Assembly (NCBI GenBank): GCA_964580525.1
Contig: CAZOKN010000021.1
Coordinates: forward strand, 1-33,089
Source of the DNA: CAZOKN01 sp964580525
GTDB lineage: Bacteria; Pseudomonadota; Alphaproteobacteria; Rickettsiales; UBA6187
Direction: 5' to 3'
Length of the DNA: 33,089 bases
Both the position numbers and the translations under genes were made by a program. The notes beneath the pieces were generated by a model. The model did no database searches, was not told where the DNA came from, and saw only the letters and a list, made by a program, of their open reading frames with translations. Numbering within the stretch: position 1 is the stretch's first letter; every line of letters starts with the position of its first letter. This document shows, one piece after another, positions 16,276 through 23,258 of this stretch.

Positions 16276-16866
16276 CTAAGATGCGTCTTTTGTGTCCTTC
16301 CAACGCTTCACCAAATCAGTTTCAATTTGAAAAAGATCGAGCAGGCGGCCAGTGCTGTGATTTATAATATCGTCAACACTTTGCGGATTAGGATAAAAAG
16401 CGGGCAGGGGAGGTGCTATTATAGCGCCCATTTCTGCCAGCGCAGTCATAGTGCGCAAGTGGCCTAGATGAAATGGCGTTTCGCGTACAGCCAAAACCAG
16501 CTTGCGACGCTCTTTGAGAGTAACGTCCGCAGCACGGCTGAGGAGATTAGAAGTTACACCAGTGCAAATTTCCGACATTGTTTTAACTGAGCATGGAGCA
16601 ATGACCATACCTAGCCCCTGAAAAGAACCGCTAGAAATGGCAGCGCCAATATCATCAATATTATAAAATTTATCGGCTAATTTTTGTACGTCCGACACTT
16701 TGTAGTCAGTTTCCTGTACAATAGTTATGCAGGCAGCACGGCTTATGACCAGATGAGTTTCAACACCAGCTTTTTTTAGCTCTTCAAGCAGGCGAATGCC
16801 GTAAATAGCACCTGATGCACCGCTAATGCCGACGGCTAACCTATTGTTTTTTATATCTTTTTTCAT
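16276..16866 (-). CDS. ubiX: Flavin prenyltransferase UbiX
   Basis: UbiX joins dimethylallyl phosphate to FMN to make prenylated FMN, the cofactor of the UbiD decarboxylase in ubiquinone synthesis. The 196 residues are standard. The FMN-binding start is AVGISGASGAIYGIRLLEEL. The conserved loop MVIAPCSVKTMSEICTG and the RETPFHLGHLRTM block line the active site. The C-terminal PPLPAFYPNPQSVDDIINH is typical. The ATG at 16866 is the natural start, though no strong ribosome site precedes it. It stands alone with its own upstream region. Confidence 0.96.
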   Translation of the reverse strand: MKKDIKNNRLAVGISGASGAIYGIRLLEELKKAGVETHLVISRAACITIVQETDYKVSDVQKLADKFYNIDDIGAAISSGSFQGLGMVIAPCSVKTMSEICTGVTSNLLSRAADVTLKERRKLVLAVRETPFHLGHLRTMTALAEMGAIIAPPLPAFYPNPQSVDDIINHSTGRLLDLFQIETDLVKRWKDTKDAS

Positions 16867-16995
16867 ATATTGATTTTAGCTTTGTAAGCATTTAGATATC
16901 AAAGAGGGTAACTCTATATATCAGAAAATAAAAAAAAATCAAAGAATTTATCAGCAAAAATTGCATCTTTTTCCCTTCTTGGGGATGTTTGGACG

Positions 16996-17004
16996 TGCTA
17001 TAAT
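16996..17004 (+). promoter_or_regulatory. Extended -10 promoter for the 17043 gene
   Basis: TGC-TATAAT: a perfect -10 (16999-17004) with the extended TG motif. The -35 region 17 bp upstream is poor (TTCTTG), as extended -10 promoters allow. Transcription would start near 17011, about 30 nt before the ATG. Confidence 0.5.
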
Positions 17005-17042
17005 CAGTTTATATCAAAAAATCAAAAAAATTGGAGGGTTGA

Positions 17043-17225
17043 ATGTCTATCAATAAGCATCTTATCTCTTTAAGTGAAAAGCATGAGCAATTGAAGGAGC
17101 AAATCCGCGAAGCCTATCTTCACCACCAATCTACTTCTGAGCTGAAGAAGGCCAAACTCAAGCTTAAAGATGAGATGAGCAGCCTCCTGTCTTACGAAAA
17201 ACAGGATAGGCGCAAAGCTGCGTAA
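17043..17225 (+). CDS. DUF465 (YdcH-like) small protein
   Basis: 60 residues forming two short helices. The second, SELKKAKLKLKDEMSSLLSY, is the DUF465 core with the KKxKLxLKDE motif. The family is common in alphaproteobacteria, often in two or more copies, with no established function. The tail KQDRRKAA is basic. The ATG has GGAGGG five to seven bases upstream, a strong ribosome site, and an extended -10 promoter lies 40 nt ahead. The message has a 140-nt 3' region ending in a strong terminator. Together these suggest high expression. The gene at 15295 is a related copy on the other strand. Confidence 0.85.
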   Translation: MSINKHLISLSEKHEQLKEQIREAYLHHQSTSELKKAKLKLKDEMSSLLSYEKQDRRKAA

Positions 17226-17289
17226 TAGCGGTTTATTGAATCGCATTTTTAATTTCAGTTTATAGTTTTGATAAAAGTTTCGGGTGTTC

Positions 17290-17306
17290 TCCTACATGGC
17301 GTAGGA
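17290..17306 (+). other. Hairpin in the 3' region of the DUF465 transcript
   Basis: TCCTAC, loop ATGGC, GTAGGA: a perfect 6-bp stem with a 5-nt loop. It sits in a 140-nt untranslated stretch between the stop codon and the terminator, so a 3'-derived small RNA is possible. Confidence 0.35.
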
Positions 17307-17365
17307 CTCCTCTCAACCGTCTCTAATGTCTGGCTTAAAACTGAAGTTGAAAGTGCTATAAGTGG

Positions 17366-17396
17366 AAAGGCGGCCTTAAACAAGCCGCCTTTTTTA
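17366..17396 (+). terminator. Strong intrinsic terminator
   Basis: AAAGGCGGC (17366-17374) and GCCGCCTTT (17384-17392) form a 9-bp stem with a 9-nt loop, continuing directly into a run of T. It ends the plus-strand DUF465 transcript and lies immediately beyond the stop of the convergent ankyrin gene. Confidence 0.9.
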
Positions 17397-19265
17397 TTTG
17401 TTAGGTGATTTTGGTTCTTTTTTTGATTCTTTAATCACATCCCTATGTGATTTATGGGTTTTTTCAGTTGTGTGATGATCTTTTTTACTAGTGTGCCTTT
17501 CGCTGTGAGTTTTAGAAGATTTTTTCTCAGGATTTTCTTTAGTAGTTTTTTCTTTGCGAGATTCAGAAACTTTTTTCTGATGTTTGTTTTCTCCGGCCTC
17601 TGCTTTTACCGCTTTTTCTTTTTCGGCTTTAGCTTTAAATATCTCATTTGCTTTGGAACTGAGAAGATTATTAAGTTCAGTGCTAACACTAATATTTTCC
17701 ATAGGTAGAGATAGCGGAGTTTTCCCTTCTTTGTTTCCAGCAAATACGTCAGCACCTTTTTCTATCAATAATTTTGCCATTTTGTAATTGTTATCCAATA
17801 CAGCTACATGTAATGCTGTGTTGCCATTTTTATCAGGCTGAGTTACAGAAGCACCTTTTTCTATAAGTAAAGAAGCAATTTTTTCATTTTTTGACTTACA
17901 AGCTACATGCAGACATGTTCTTCCATCTATATTAGACCTGTTTACGTTTGCACCTTTTTCTATCAACAATTTAGATAACTCAAACGCGGCTTCATGGTTT
18001 TTTACTGCAGCTGCATACATCAAAGGATAAAGATATTCTCTTGATGATGTATCGGCATTTGCTCCTTTTTCTAGTAAAAACTCTGCAAGCATAAATTTGT
18101 TATTCTCTATGGCAATAATCAAAGGAGTTTTTCCAAATATCCTAGGACGTGCATCGCTCGGTGCTAAAGTATTAATATTCCTTAAAAACATTTCTGTATT
18201 TTCGTGATAATATTTTTCTATTTCTTCAAAGCTGCTTGTCGCTATAATTGTAGGAAGAAATGTATTAGGCTCATCGGGATACTTTGATAATTCTTGCAAA
18301 TAAAGATTTGTAAGAACTGGGATGCCATGATCTGCTCCAAATAATCCTAGGTTATAAATAGGATTGCTTAGATTTTTTTTCGACATTGGATCTTGAGATA
18401 GATTATATTCCGAGGCTTTAAAATATTTTTTTGTCGATATTTTTTTTGCTTCCTCTTCCAAAGCTTTTATTTCTTCTTCATTATAAACTTTTGTAACAAA
18501 TTCTTCAAAAAATTTAGGAAATTTTTCTTTTCTTATATATCTTCGAAATTCTTTTTGTTCTTGAAATATATTAACTCTATCAGGACTTCTAGAAGTATGA
18601 TGGTTTATATTATCATTATGGACATAAGATATATTGTGAGTTTCAATAGTTAAACACATATTACGCATGAAGGCTTTTGCTAACTCATATCTCATATCAA
18701 AGTTTGGTTTTTTTAATGCTTCGCAATGTCTTGCTATATTTACCGCTGCTGTTTGGAGGTTTTGATCAGCGTATGAAACATGGCTATCTGTGGCATGCGA
18801 TTGCAATACTGAGCCGGAAACAAGGTTTTTAATGCATCCTTTAGTTTGTCCGCCATAACAACTCAGTATATCTACATAGATTGGTATTGGCCTTGTTTTT
18901 GTTTCTTTTTCTTCCTTATATTCCTCTTTTGCCTCATCTTGCAAAATATTAAGTAAGTATTCTGTTGTTTCTTCTTCTAATATTTGGATAGTATGCTTCC
19001 TAACTCCATTTATATTTTTTACAAGGCCGTGGCCATCGCAAAAAATACGCGTATTTGCGCCAATTCTTCCTTTTATCTCTTTACGTAAATTTTCTTCTGA
19101 AGTCTGCGTTAAACCATCACCTATGATAATAAAATCTTTGCCTTCTTGTAGTTTTTTGCCAGCGAAAGCTTTTAACAAATTGTCTCTATATTCAGGATAA
19201 CTAGTATCAGGCCCGAGTATATATATAGCGGGAATCGGTTCGCGAGTGAGTTGTTCATCAGGCAT
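17394..19265 (-). CDS. Ankyrin-repeat protein with N-terminal caspase-like (clan CD) protease signature
   Basis: About 623 residues in three parts. The N-terminal 170 residues alternate strands and helices and contain RIFCDGHGLV (His79) and, about 57 residues later, VDILSCYGGQTKGC (Cys136). A His-Gly after a hydrophobic strand and a Cys at the end of the next strand is the catalytic layout of clan CD proteases (caspase, gingipain, CHAT, MARTX CPD types). The following GSVLQSHATDSHVSYADQN resembles their substrate-pocket strand. About four and a half ankyrin repeats follow (TCLHVACKSKNEKIASLLIE, TALHVAVLDNNYKMAKLLIE). The last 90 residues are Lys/Ser/His-rich. ATG at 19265 has AGGG upstream; the longer frame starts with TTG. 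Likely an effector delivered to a host; activity is inferred. Confidence 0.8.
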   Translation of the reverse strand: MPDEQLTREPIPAIYILGPDTSYPEYRDNLLKAFAGKKLQEGKDFIIIGDGLTQTSEENLRKEIKGRIGANTRIFCDGHGLVKNINGVRKHTIQILEEETTEYLLNILQDEAKEEYKEEKETKTRPIPIYVDILSCYGGQTKGCIKNLVSGSVLQSHATDSHVSYADQNLQTAAVNIARHCEALKKPNFDMRYELAKAFMRNMCLTIETHNISYVHNDNINHHTSRSPDRVNIFQEQKEFRRYIRKEKFPKFFEEFVTKVYNEEEIKALEEEAKKISTKKYFKASEYNLSQDPMSKKNLSNPIYNLGLFGADHGIPVLTNLYLQELSKYPDEPNTFLPTIIATSSFEEIEKYYHENTEMFLRNINTLAPSDARPRIFGKTPLIIAIENNKFMLAEFLLEKGANADTSSREYLYPLMYAAAVKNHEAAFELSKLLIEKGANVNRSNIDGRTCLHVACKSKNEKIASLLIEKGASVTQPDKNGNTALHVAVLDNNYKMAKLLIEKGADVFAGNKEGKTPLSLPMENISVSTELNNLLSSKANEIFKAKAEKEKAVKAEAGENKHQKKVSESRKEKTTKENPEKKSSKTHSERHTSKKDHHTTEKTHKSHRDVIKESKKEPKSPNK

Positions 19266-19270
19266 ATAAT

Positions 19271-19307
19271 CCCTATGGCGGAAGGGCAAATGGCCCAGGC
19301 CATAGGG
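19271..19307 (-). promoter_or_regulatory. Nested hairpin sequestering the ribosome site of the ankyrin-protease gene
   Basis: CCCTATGGC (19271-19279) and GCCATAGGG (19299-19307) are perfect 9-bp inverted repeats. Inside them GGGC (19284-19287) pairs with GCCC (19293-19296). In the minus-strand message the 3' arm ends in AGGG, the only Shine-Dalgarno sequence for the ATG at 19265. A folded leader would hide it. If transcription begins near 19303, part of the 5' arm is lost, so the structure could also be a DNA operator. Confidence 0.55.
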
Positions 19308-19309
19308 AA

Positions 19310-19341
19310 ATTATATAGTTGAAAGATTAACCATTAGTTAA
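19310..19341 (-). promoter_or_regulatory. CtrA-type box plus -10 element for the ankyrin-protease gene
   Basis: Plus-strand TTAACCATTAGTTAA (19327-19341) is a perfect TTAA-N7-TTAA and differs by one base from the box at 4927. Reading on the minus strand, exactly 11 nt separate it from a perfect TATAAT (plus 19310-19315). The box overlies the -35 position. Transcription would start near 19303. Confidence 0.55.
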
Positions 19342-19373
19342 TTGTAGCAATTTTATCACCTTTGGGTGAGAAA

Positions 19374-19658
19374 TTAAGCTGCTTTTTCGCTTTCAGATTC
19401 CTCATCAAGGGCAGGGAGCATACCAAGGGCACGCTTATACGTATCAAGCAAATATTCCTGCTCTTCCAGCTCGTTAGCTTCGATTTTACGTAATCTGATA
19501 ACCTGTCTCATGGTTTTAACATCAAAGCCGCTGCCTTTTGCTTCAGCAAAAACTTCCTTCATATCGTCGGCTATGTTTTTTTTCTCAGCCTCAAGACGTT
19601 CAATTCTCTCAATAAATTGCTTTAAATGCTCTGCAGATAATCCACCATAAAAAGACAT
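19374..19658 (-). CDS. gapR: GapR-like nucleoid-associated protein (DUF2312)
   Basis: 94 residues with the DUF2312 signature SAEHLKQFIERIERLEAEKK, then IADDMKEVFAEAKGSGFDVK and the MRQVIRLRKIEANELEEQE helix, ending LLDTYKRALGMLP. In Caulobacter GapR binds AT-rich, overtwisted DNA as a tetramer and supports replication and chromosome organisation. The family is nearly confined to alphaproteobacteria and is the best single taxonomic marker here. The ATG at 19658 has AGGGAG nine bases upstream. It diverges from the response regulator gene at 19852. The ankyrin-protease gene lies 108 nt downstream on the same strand but has its own promoter. Confidence 0.94.
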   Translation of the reverse strand: MSFYGGLSAEHLKQFIERIERLEAEKKNIADDMKEVFAEAKGSGFDVKTMRQVIRLRKIEANELEEQEYLLDTYKRALGMLPALDEESESEKAA

Positions 19659-19792
19659 AATAAAAACTCCCTAAATTTTATTTGAATAAACCATAACAAT
19701 TTTTATTTTGTAATACAAGGAAACTATGAACAGGCGTTTTTAATTGGCCACAACCTTAAATTGCTCGGATAAAACTCATCACAACTAATTTG

Positions 19793-19821
19793 TTGCCTTC
19801 TAATTAAATAATAATTATAAC
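19793..19821 (+). promoter_or_regulatory. Promoter for the 19852 response regulator gene
   Basis: TTGCCT (19793-19798), 17 bp, TATAAC (19816-19821), 9 of 12 matches. Transcription would start near 19828. This leaves only 9 nt before the ATG at 19837 and 24 nt before the ATG at 19852, supporting the latter as the start. Confidence 0.4.
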
Positions 19822-19851
19822 CAATCATGCAACAATATGGGTTCCGATTAT

Positions 19852-20859
19852 ATGAAGACAGTGCTTTTGATAGAAGATGAGCCAAATTTCCGCCGTGATT
19901 TAAGCTATTTGTTGGAAGAAGAAGGCTATAGAACGATTGAAGCAGAAGACGGCAATACGGGTCTGGAACTGATAACAAAAGAAAAGCCTGATATGATTTT
20001 GTGCGACGTTAAATTGCCAAACATGTCTGGAATTGATCTACTAAAAAAAATCAGAATGGAAGGTTCTTGCAATAAATACACACCTTTTATTTTTCTAACA
20101 GGATATAAAGACAAAGCGCAGATGCTAGATAGCATAAGCTTCGCGCCGGATGATTATCTGGTGAAGCCAGTTTCTTTTGATGTTCTAACTGCAAAAATAA
20201 ATTCAGCGATTAATAGAGTTGAGCTAATCAACGGCCACAAAATACCGGCAAATGATTCAGGAAATGCAAGCTCTATACAAAAATATAGCATTGTTAAGGA
20301 AATAAATAAGCAGCTACTTTCTATCATTGAAAGTGCCAGTTTATTGAGACCTCAAATAGAAGAAAAATTTGCAGCCACTTTGAGCAAAATTATTTCTTCA
20401 GCATTATCCATAAATGCTTTGTCAGAGCAGGTGAGGGAGAAAACAAAAGAACTTGAAGTTGAACTGGTTAACATCAGCAAGCTTATGGAAGCTGTGACCG
20501 CATTGGTAAAAAAAGACAAAAATAACCTTATGCGCCTCATCCGGATTGATGTTGAGCATAACATGCCAGGCATAATAGTAGATTATAAATATTTTTCGAA
20601 AGCTGTTGAAGAAATAGTTAAGGAAATGGTGGCGTTAACTCCTGTGGATAGCGCTATTTCTGTCAGAGCTAAAACCAGAGGCATTGGTGTGGAAATTTAC
20701 ATCAGTAACGATGTTATAAGCAAAGACCTTTGCGATAAAATACTTTCATCCAATTTTGCCAAAGCCGTTCTCGGGCTTCAAGGCATCGAACTATCTTGTG
20801 TTTCTATGGCAGGGCAATACGCCATAGCCATCAGTATTCCTGGATATAGGGTTGGATAA
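19852..20859 (+). CDS. Response regulator with C-terminal degenerate histidine-kinase ATPase-like domain
   Basis: 336 residues. The receiver domain (about 1-120) is complete: acidic pair in LIEDE, phosphoacceptor Asp52 in ILCDVKLPNMSG, Thr83 in FLTGY, and Lys105-Pro106 in YLVKPV. A helical linker of about 80 residues follows, resembling a dimerisation helix pair but with no phosphorylatable His motif seen. The last 110 residues (DYKYFSKAVEEIVKEMVALT, GIGVEIYISND, GLQGIELSCVSMAGQYAIAI) follow the strand-helix order of a HATPase_c domain, but the N-box Asn is replaced and no clear G-box is present. It probably acts by protein interaction rather than by binding DNA. ATG 19852 gives the canonical MKTVLLIEDE start; 19837 is an alternative. 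Confidence 0.85.
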   Translation: MKTVLLIEDEPNFRRDLSYLLEEEGYRTIEAEDGNTGLELITKEKPDMILCDVKLPNMSGIDLLKKIRMEGSCNKYTPFIFLTGYKDKAQMLDSISFAPDDYLVKPVSFDVLTAKINSAINRVELINGHKIPANDSGNASSIQKYSIVKEINKQLLSIIESASLLRPQIEEKFAATLSKIISSALSINALSEQVREKTKELEVELVNISKLMEAVTALVKKDKNNLMRLIRIDVEHNMPGIIVDYKYFSKAVEEIVKEMVALTPVDSAISVRAKTRGIGVEIYISNDVISKDLCDKILSSNFAKAVLGLQGIELSCVSMAGQYAIAISIPGYRVG

Positions 20860-20913
20860 ACTGCCGATTTAAGCTAGTGGGCTTGCATTTTTTATAAAAA
20901 AATGGTATAAGGC

Positions 20914-20928
20914 TTAACCACTTGGTAA
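20914..20928 (+). promoter_or_regulatory. CtrA-like box upstream of the second ankyrin gene
   Basis: TTAACCACTTGGTAA differs at two positions from the box at 4927 and has one base off in the second half-site. It lies only 15 nt before the ATG at 20944, downstream of a possible -10 (TATAAG, 20906-20911). Its position would suit repression better than activation. Confidence 0.35.
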
Positions 20929-20943
20929 AAAAGGGCTTTTTCG

Positions 20944-21867
20944 ATGAATTTACATCTTAGAATGGCAGCAAGGGTTGGCAATCTTCAGGAAGTTTATAAT
21001 GCACTCCTGCAAGGCGCCGAAATCAATCATAAAGACGAATCAGGAAACACTGTTCTGCATGATGCAGTTTTGTGTAACAGATCGCCGCAAGCAATAACTT
21101 ATCTCATAAAAGCCGGTGCAAAAATAGAAGCGAAAAACCTTAGGGGAGTTACTCCGCTACATATGGCCGCTGGCAACAGTAATTGCGCTTTAGTTGATAC
21201 TTTACTAGGCCTCGGCGCTTTTTTAGAAGATGCTGATAATAACGGCAATAGAATATTGCACACTGCCTGCCTAGATGGAAACGCTGAAATTGTGCAGCTT
21301 TTGCTCGATAGAGGCGCTGATAAAGAGGCTAAAAACAGCCGTGGCGAAAGGCCGTTGCACTCCGCTTGTGAAAATAACAACCAGGATATAGCCGAAATTT
21401 TGCTTGATGCCGGGGAAAATATAAATGCCAGGGACAATGCTGGCAACACGCCGTTACATAGAGCAAGTTTTAAAGGACATAAAAAACTTGTAGAGTTTTT
21501 AATCGGACGTGGCGCGAATATTGAATCACGTGATGTACGTGGAAATACAGCTTTGCATAGCGCAAGCGCCAATGGTTGTTTTGATGTGATGTTGGCTTTA
21601 ATTTTGAAGAGAGCTAATGTTAATGCTAAAAATCATGATGCTAGCACACCGCTACATAGCGCTGTTTCCGGCCATATGCAGGATGCGGTTAAATTGTTGG
21701 TTAAAGCTGGTGCCGAGCTAGATGCTCAGAACAAACATGGTTACACACCAAAATGTTTGGCTTCATCTCTAACAGTGAAGGAAGTTCTGTCTAATTACAG
21801 CAATATCAATCGCAAACATGTGGCTAATGCTCCCGTGAAAAAGGCGGACGAGCAAGAGGCAGCCTAG
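20944..21867 (+). CDS. Ankyrin-repeat protein
   Basis: 307 residues made almost entirely of ankyrin repeats: about eight full 33-residue units plus a capping unit. Each carries the TPLHxA and helix-turn-helix pattern (VTPLHMAAGNSN, NRILHTACLDGNAEIVQLLL, NTPLHRASFKGHKKLVEFLI, NTALHSASANG). There is no signal peptide, catalytic domain or membrane segment. A 20-residue basic tail (HVANAPVKKADEQEAA) follows. Ankyrin repeats bind other proteins, and in host-associated alphaproteobacteria such proteins are often secreted effectors, but a cytoplasmic role is not excluded. The ATG has AAGGG about nine bases upstream. The stop overlaps the GTG of the next gene by one base, so the two are co-translated. 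Confidence 0.93.
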   Translation: MNLHLRMAARVGNLQEVYNALLQGAEINHKDESGNTVLHDAVLCNRSPQAITYLIKAGAKIEAKNLRGVTPLHMAAGNSNCALVDTLLGLGAFLEDADNNGNRILHTACLDGNAEIVQLLLDRGADKEAKNSRGERPLHSACENNNQDIAEILLDAGENINARDNAGNTPLHRASFKGHKKLVEFLIGRGANIESRDVRGNTALHSASANGCFDVMLALILKRANVNAKNHDASTPLHSAVSGHMQDAVKLLVKAGAELDAQNKHGYTPKCLASSLTVKEVLSNYSNINRKHVANAPVKKADEQEAA

Positions 21868-23060
21868 TGTTTCCTGAACCTTGGTACATCCCTCCCAATT
21901 TCGAATATACTGAAAAAACCGTAACCATCATAGGGGCAGGGCTTGCTGGCACATCGGCAGCTTATAGCCTGGCCAAGCAAGGATGGAATGTAACCATAAT
22001 AGAGCGAAATGATGGGGTAGGGCAGGAGGCTTCTGGCAACCCGGCAGGCATAGTAATGCCGCTAGCATCACACAAAAGCGATGTTATAGGACAATTTTAT
22101 CTAAATGGCTTTGAGCATACGTTGAGGCATCTGGAAAATTATAAAAAAAATAAAATCTGGCAGCAATGCGGTGTATATGAGATCAACGAGAAAAAACATA
22201 AGATAGATAATATTATTTCAAAAGAATATAGCGAAATTACAAGTAAATTGCCGGAAAATGTTCCATTAGTAAAAGAAGCAACTGAATACCTCTATTTGGC
22301 AAAAGCGGGGATGGCATCACCAGGCTTGTTATGCCAAGAAAATATAAAATCACCCAATATAACCACAATCTTCAATACTGATATATTATCTTTAAAATTC
22401 AATGGAATATGGAAGATATTCGATTCAAAAGATAAAATTATTACAACATCGGAAGTTGTGATAATTGCCAATGCCAATGATGCAAAATCATTTGAGCAAA
22501 CAAATTGGCTGCCAATAATTCCTGTGCGCGGGCAGATTACTTATTTACCTGATATCTATGATTTTAAAAATATAATTTGCTATGAGCGTGGCTATATAAC
22601 ACCGGCAATTGATGGTTATCACTATGTTGGAGCAACATTTTCACGTGATAACATGGATCTGACGCCAAAAGCGAGCGACGACGCTGAAAATATCGAAAAT
22701 TTGAGCCGTTATATCAACACCAAACATATTGATATGGGTAAATTAACGGGTAGGGCGTCTTTGCGAGCTACCACACCAGATAGGCGGCCAATCATAGGGC
22801 CAGTGCCGAATGCGGCTAAATTTGCCGAGGATTATAATGATCTCAAACACGGTAAGCGGCATAAAAAATATCCGGCAGGAACATATTTGAAAGGCTTGTA
22901 TATAACTGCAGGGCACGGCTCGCGCGGGCTGACATCATGCCCAATTGCCGGAGAAATTATCGCTAATTATGTTAATAGCGAAGCAAACAAAACATCACCA
23001 CAAAATATTCTCAATGCGCTAAACCCGGCCAGATTCTTGATAAGAAGGCTGAAGAAGTAA
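21867..23060 (+). CDS. mnmC: Stand-alone MnmC-type FAD-dependent oxidoreductase (tRNA wobble-uridine modification)
   Basis: 397 residues of the DAO (glycine oxidase-like) fold. The FAD-binding motif VTIIGAGLAGTSAAYSLAKQ is near residues 19-38. The next blocks, GQEASGNPAGIVMPLASHKS, VRGQITYLP, YERGYITPAIDGYHYVGATF, GRASLRATTPDRRPIIGPVP, GHGSRGLTSCPIAGEI and the C-terminal ALNPARFLIRRLKK, correspond one by one to the C-terminal oxidase domain of E. coli MnmC. That domain removes carboxymethyl from cmnm5(s2)U34 in tRNA. The N-terminal methyltransferase domain is absent, so another enzyme would be needed for the last methylation. The GTG start (G shared with the upstream TAG) has AGAGG seven bases before it. 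Confidence 0.87.
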   Translation: MFPEPWYIPPNFEYTEKTVTIIGAGLAGTSAAYSLAKQGWNVTIIERNDGVGQEASGNPAGIVMPLASHKSDVIGQFYLNGFEHTLRHLENYKKNKIWQQCGVYEINEKKHKIDNIISKEYSEITSKLPENVPLVKEATEYLYLAKAGMASPGLLCQENIKSPNITTIFNTDILSLKFNGIWKIFDSKDKIITTSEVVIIANANDAKSFEQTNWLPIIPVRGQITYLPDIYDFKNIICYERGYITPAIDGYHYVGATFSRDNMDLTPKASDDAENIENLSRYINTKHIDMGKLTGRASLRATTPDRRPIIGPVPNAAKFAEDYNDLKHGKRHKKYPAGTYLKGLYITAGHGSRGLTSCPIAGEIIANYVNSEANKTSPQNILNALNPARFLIRRLKK

Positions 23061-23204
23061 GATTTTTAAGGCCATTAGAGAAAAGGTGGCTACGAAATGC
23101 TGAAAGGATTTATTAATAAAAGTTTGATAATATATATTATGTAAAATAATGAGATTATAAAATTTCCATAATATACCCAACAATCAAAACATTTACTCAA
23201 AATA

Positions 23205-23236
23205 AAAACGCCCACCCTTAGTTAGATGAGCGTTTT
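23205..23236. terminator. Bidirectional intrinsic terminator between convergent genes
   Basis: AAAACGC (23205-23211) and GCGTTTT (23230-23236) make a 7-bp stem flanked by A and T runs that serve both directions. It lies between the mnmC-like gene and the giant gene, which converge. Confidence 0.7.
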
Positions 23237-23258
23237 ATACTTTAGAAAATAATAAAGC

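Noticed and set aside
19724..19978. Minus-strand frame across the gapR-response regulator intergenic region
   Set aside because: It is antisense to the receiver start and promoter, with no ribosome site and a composition unlike a protein.
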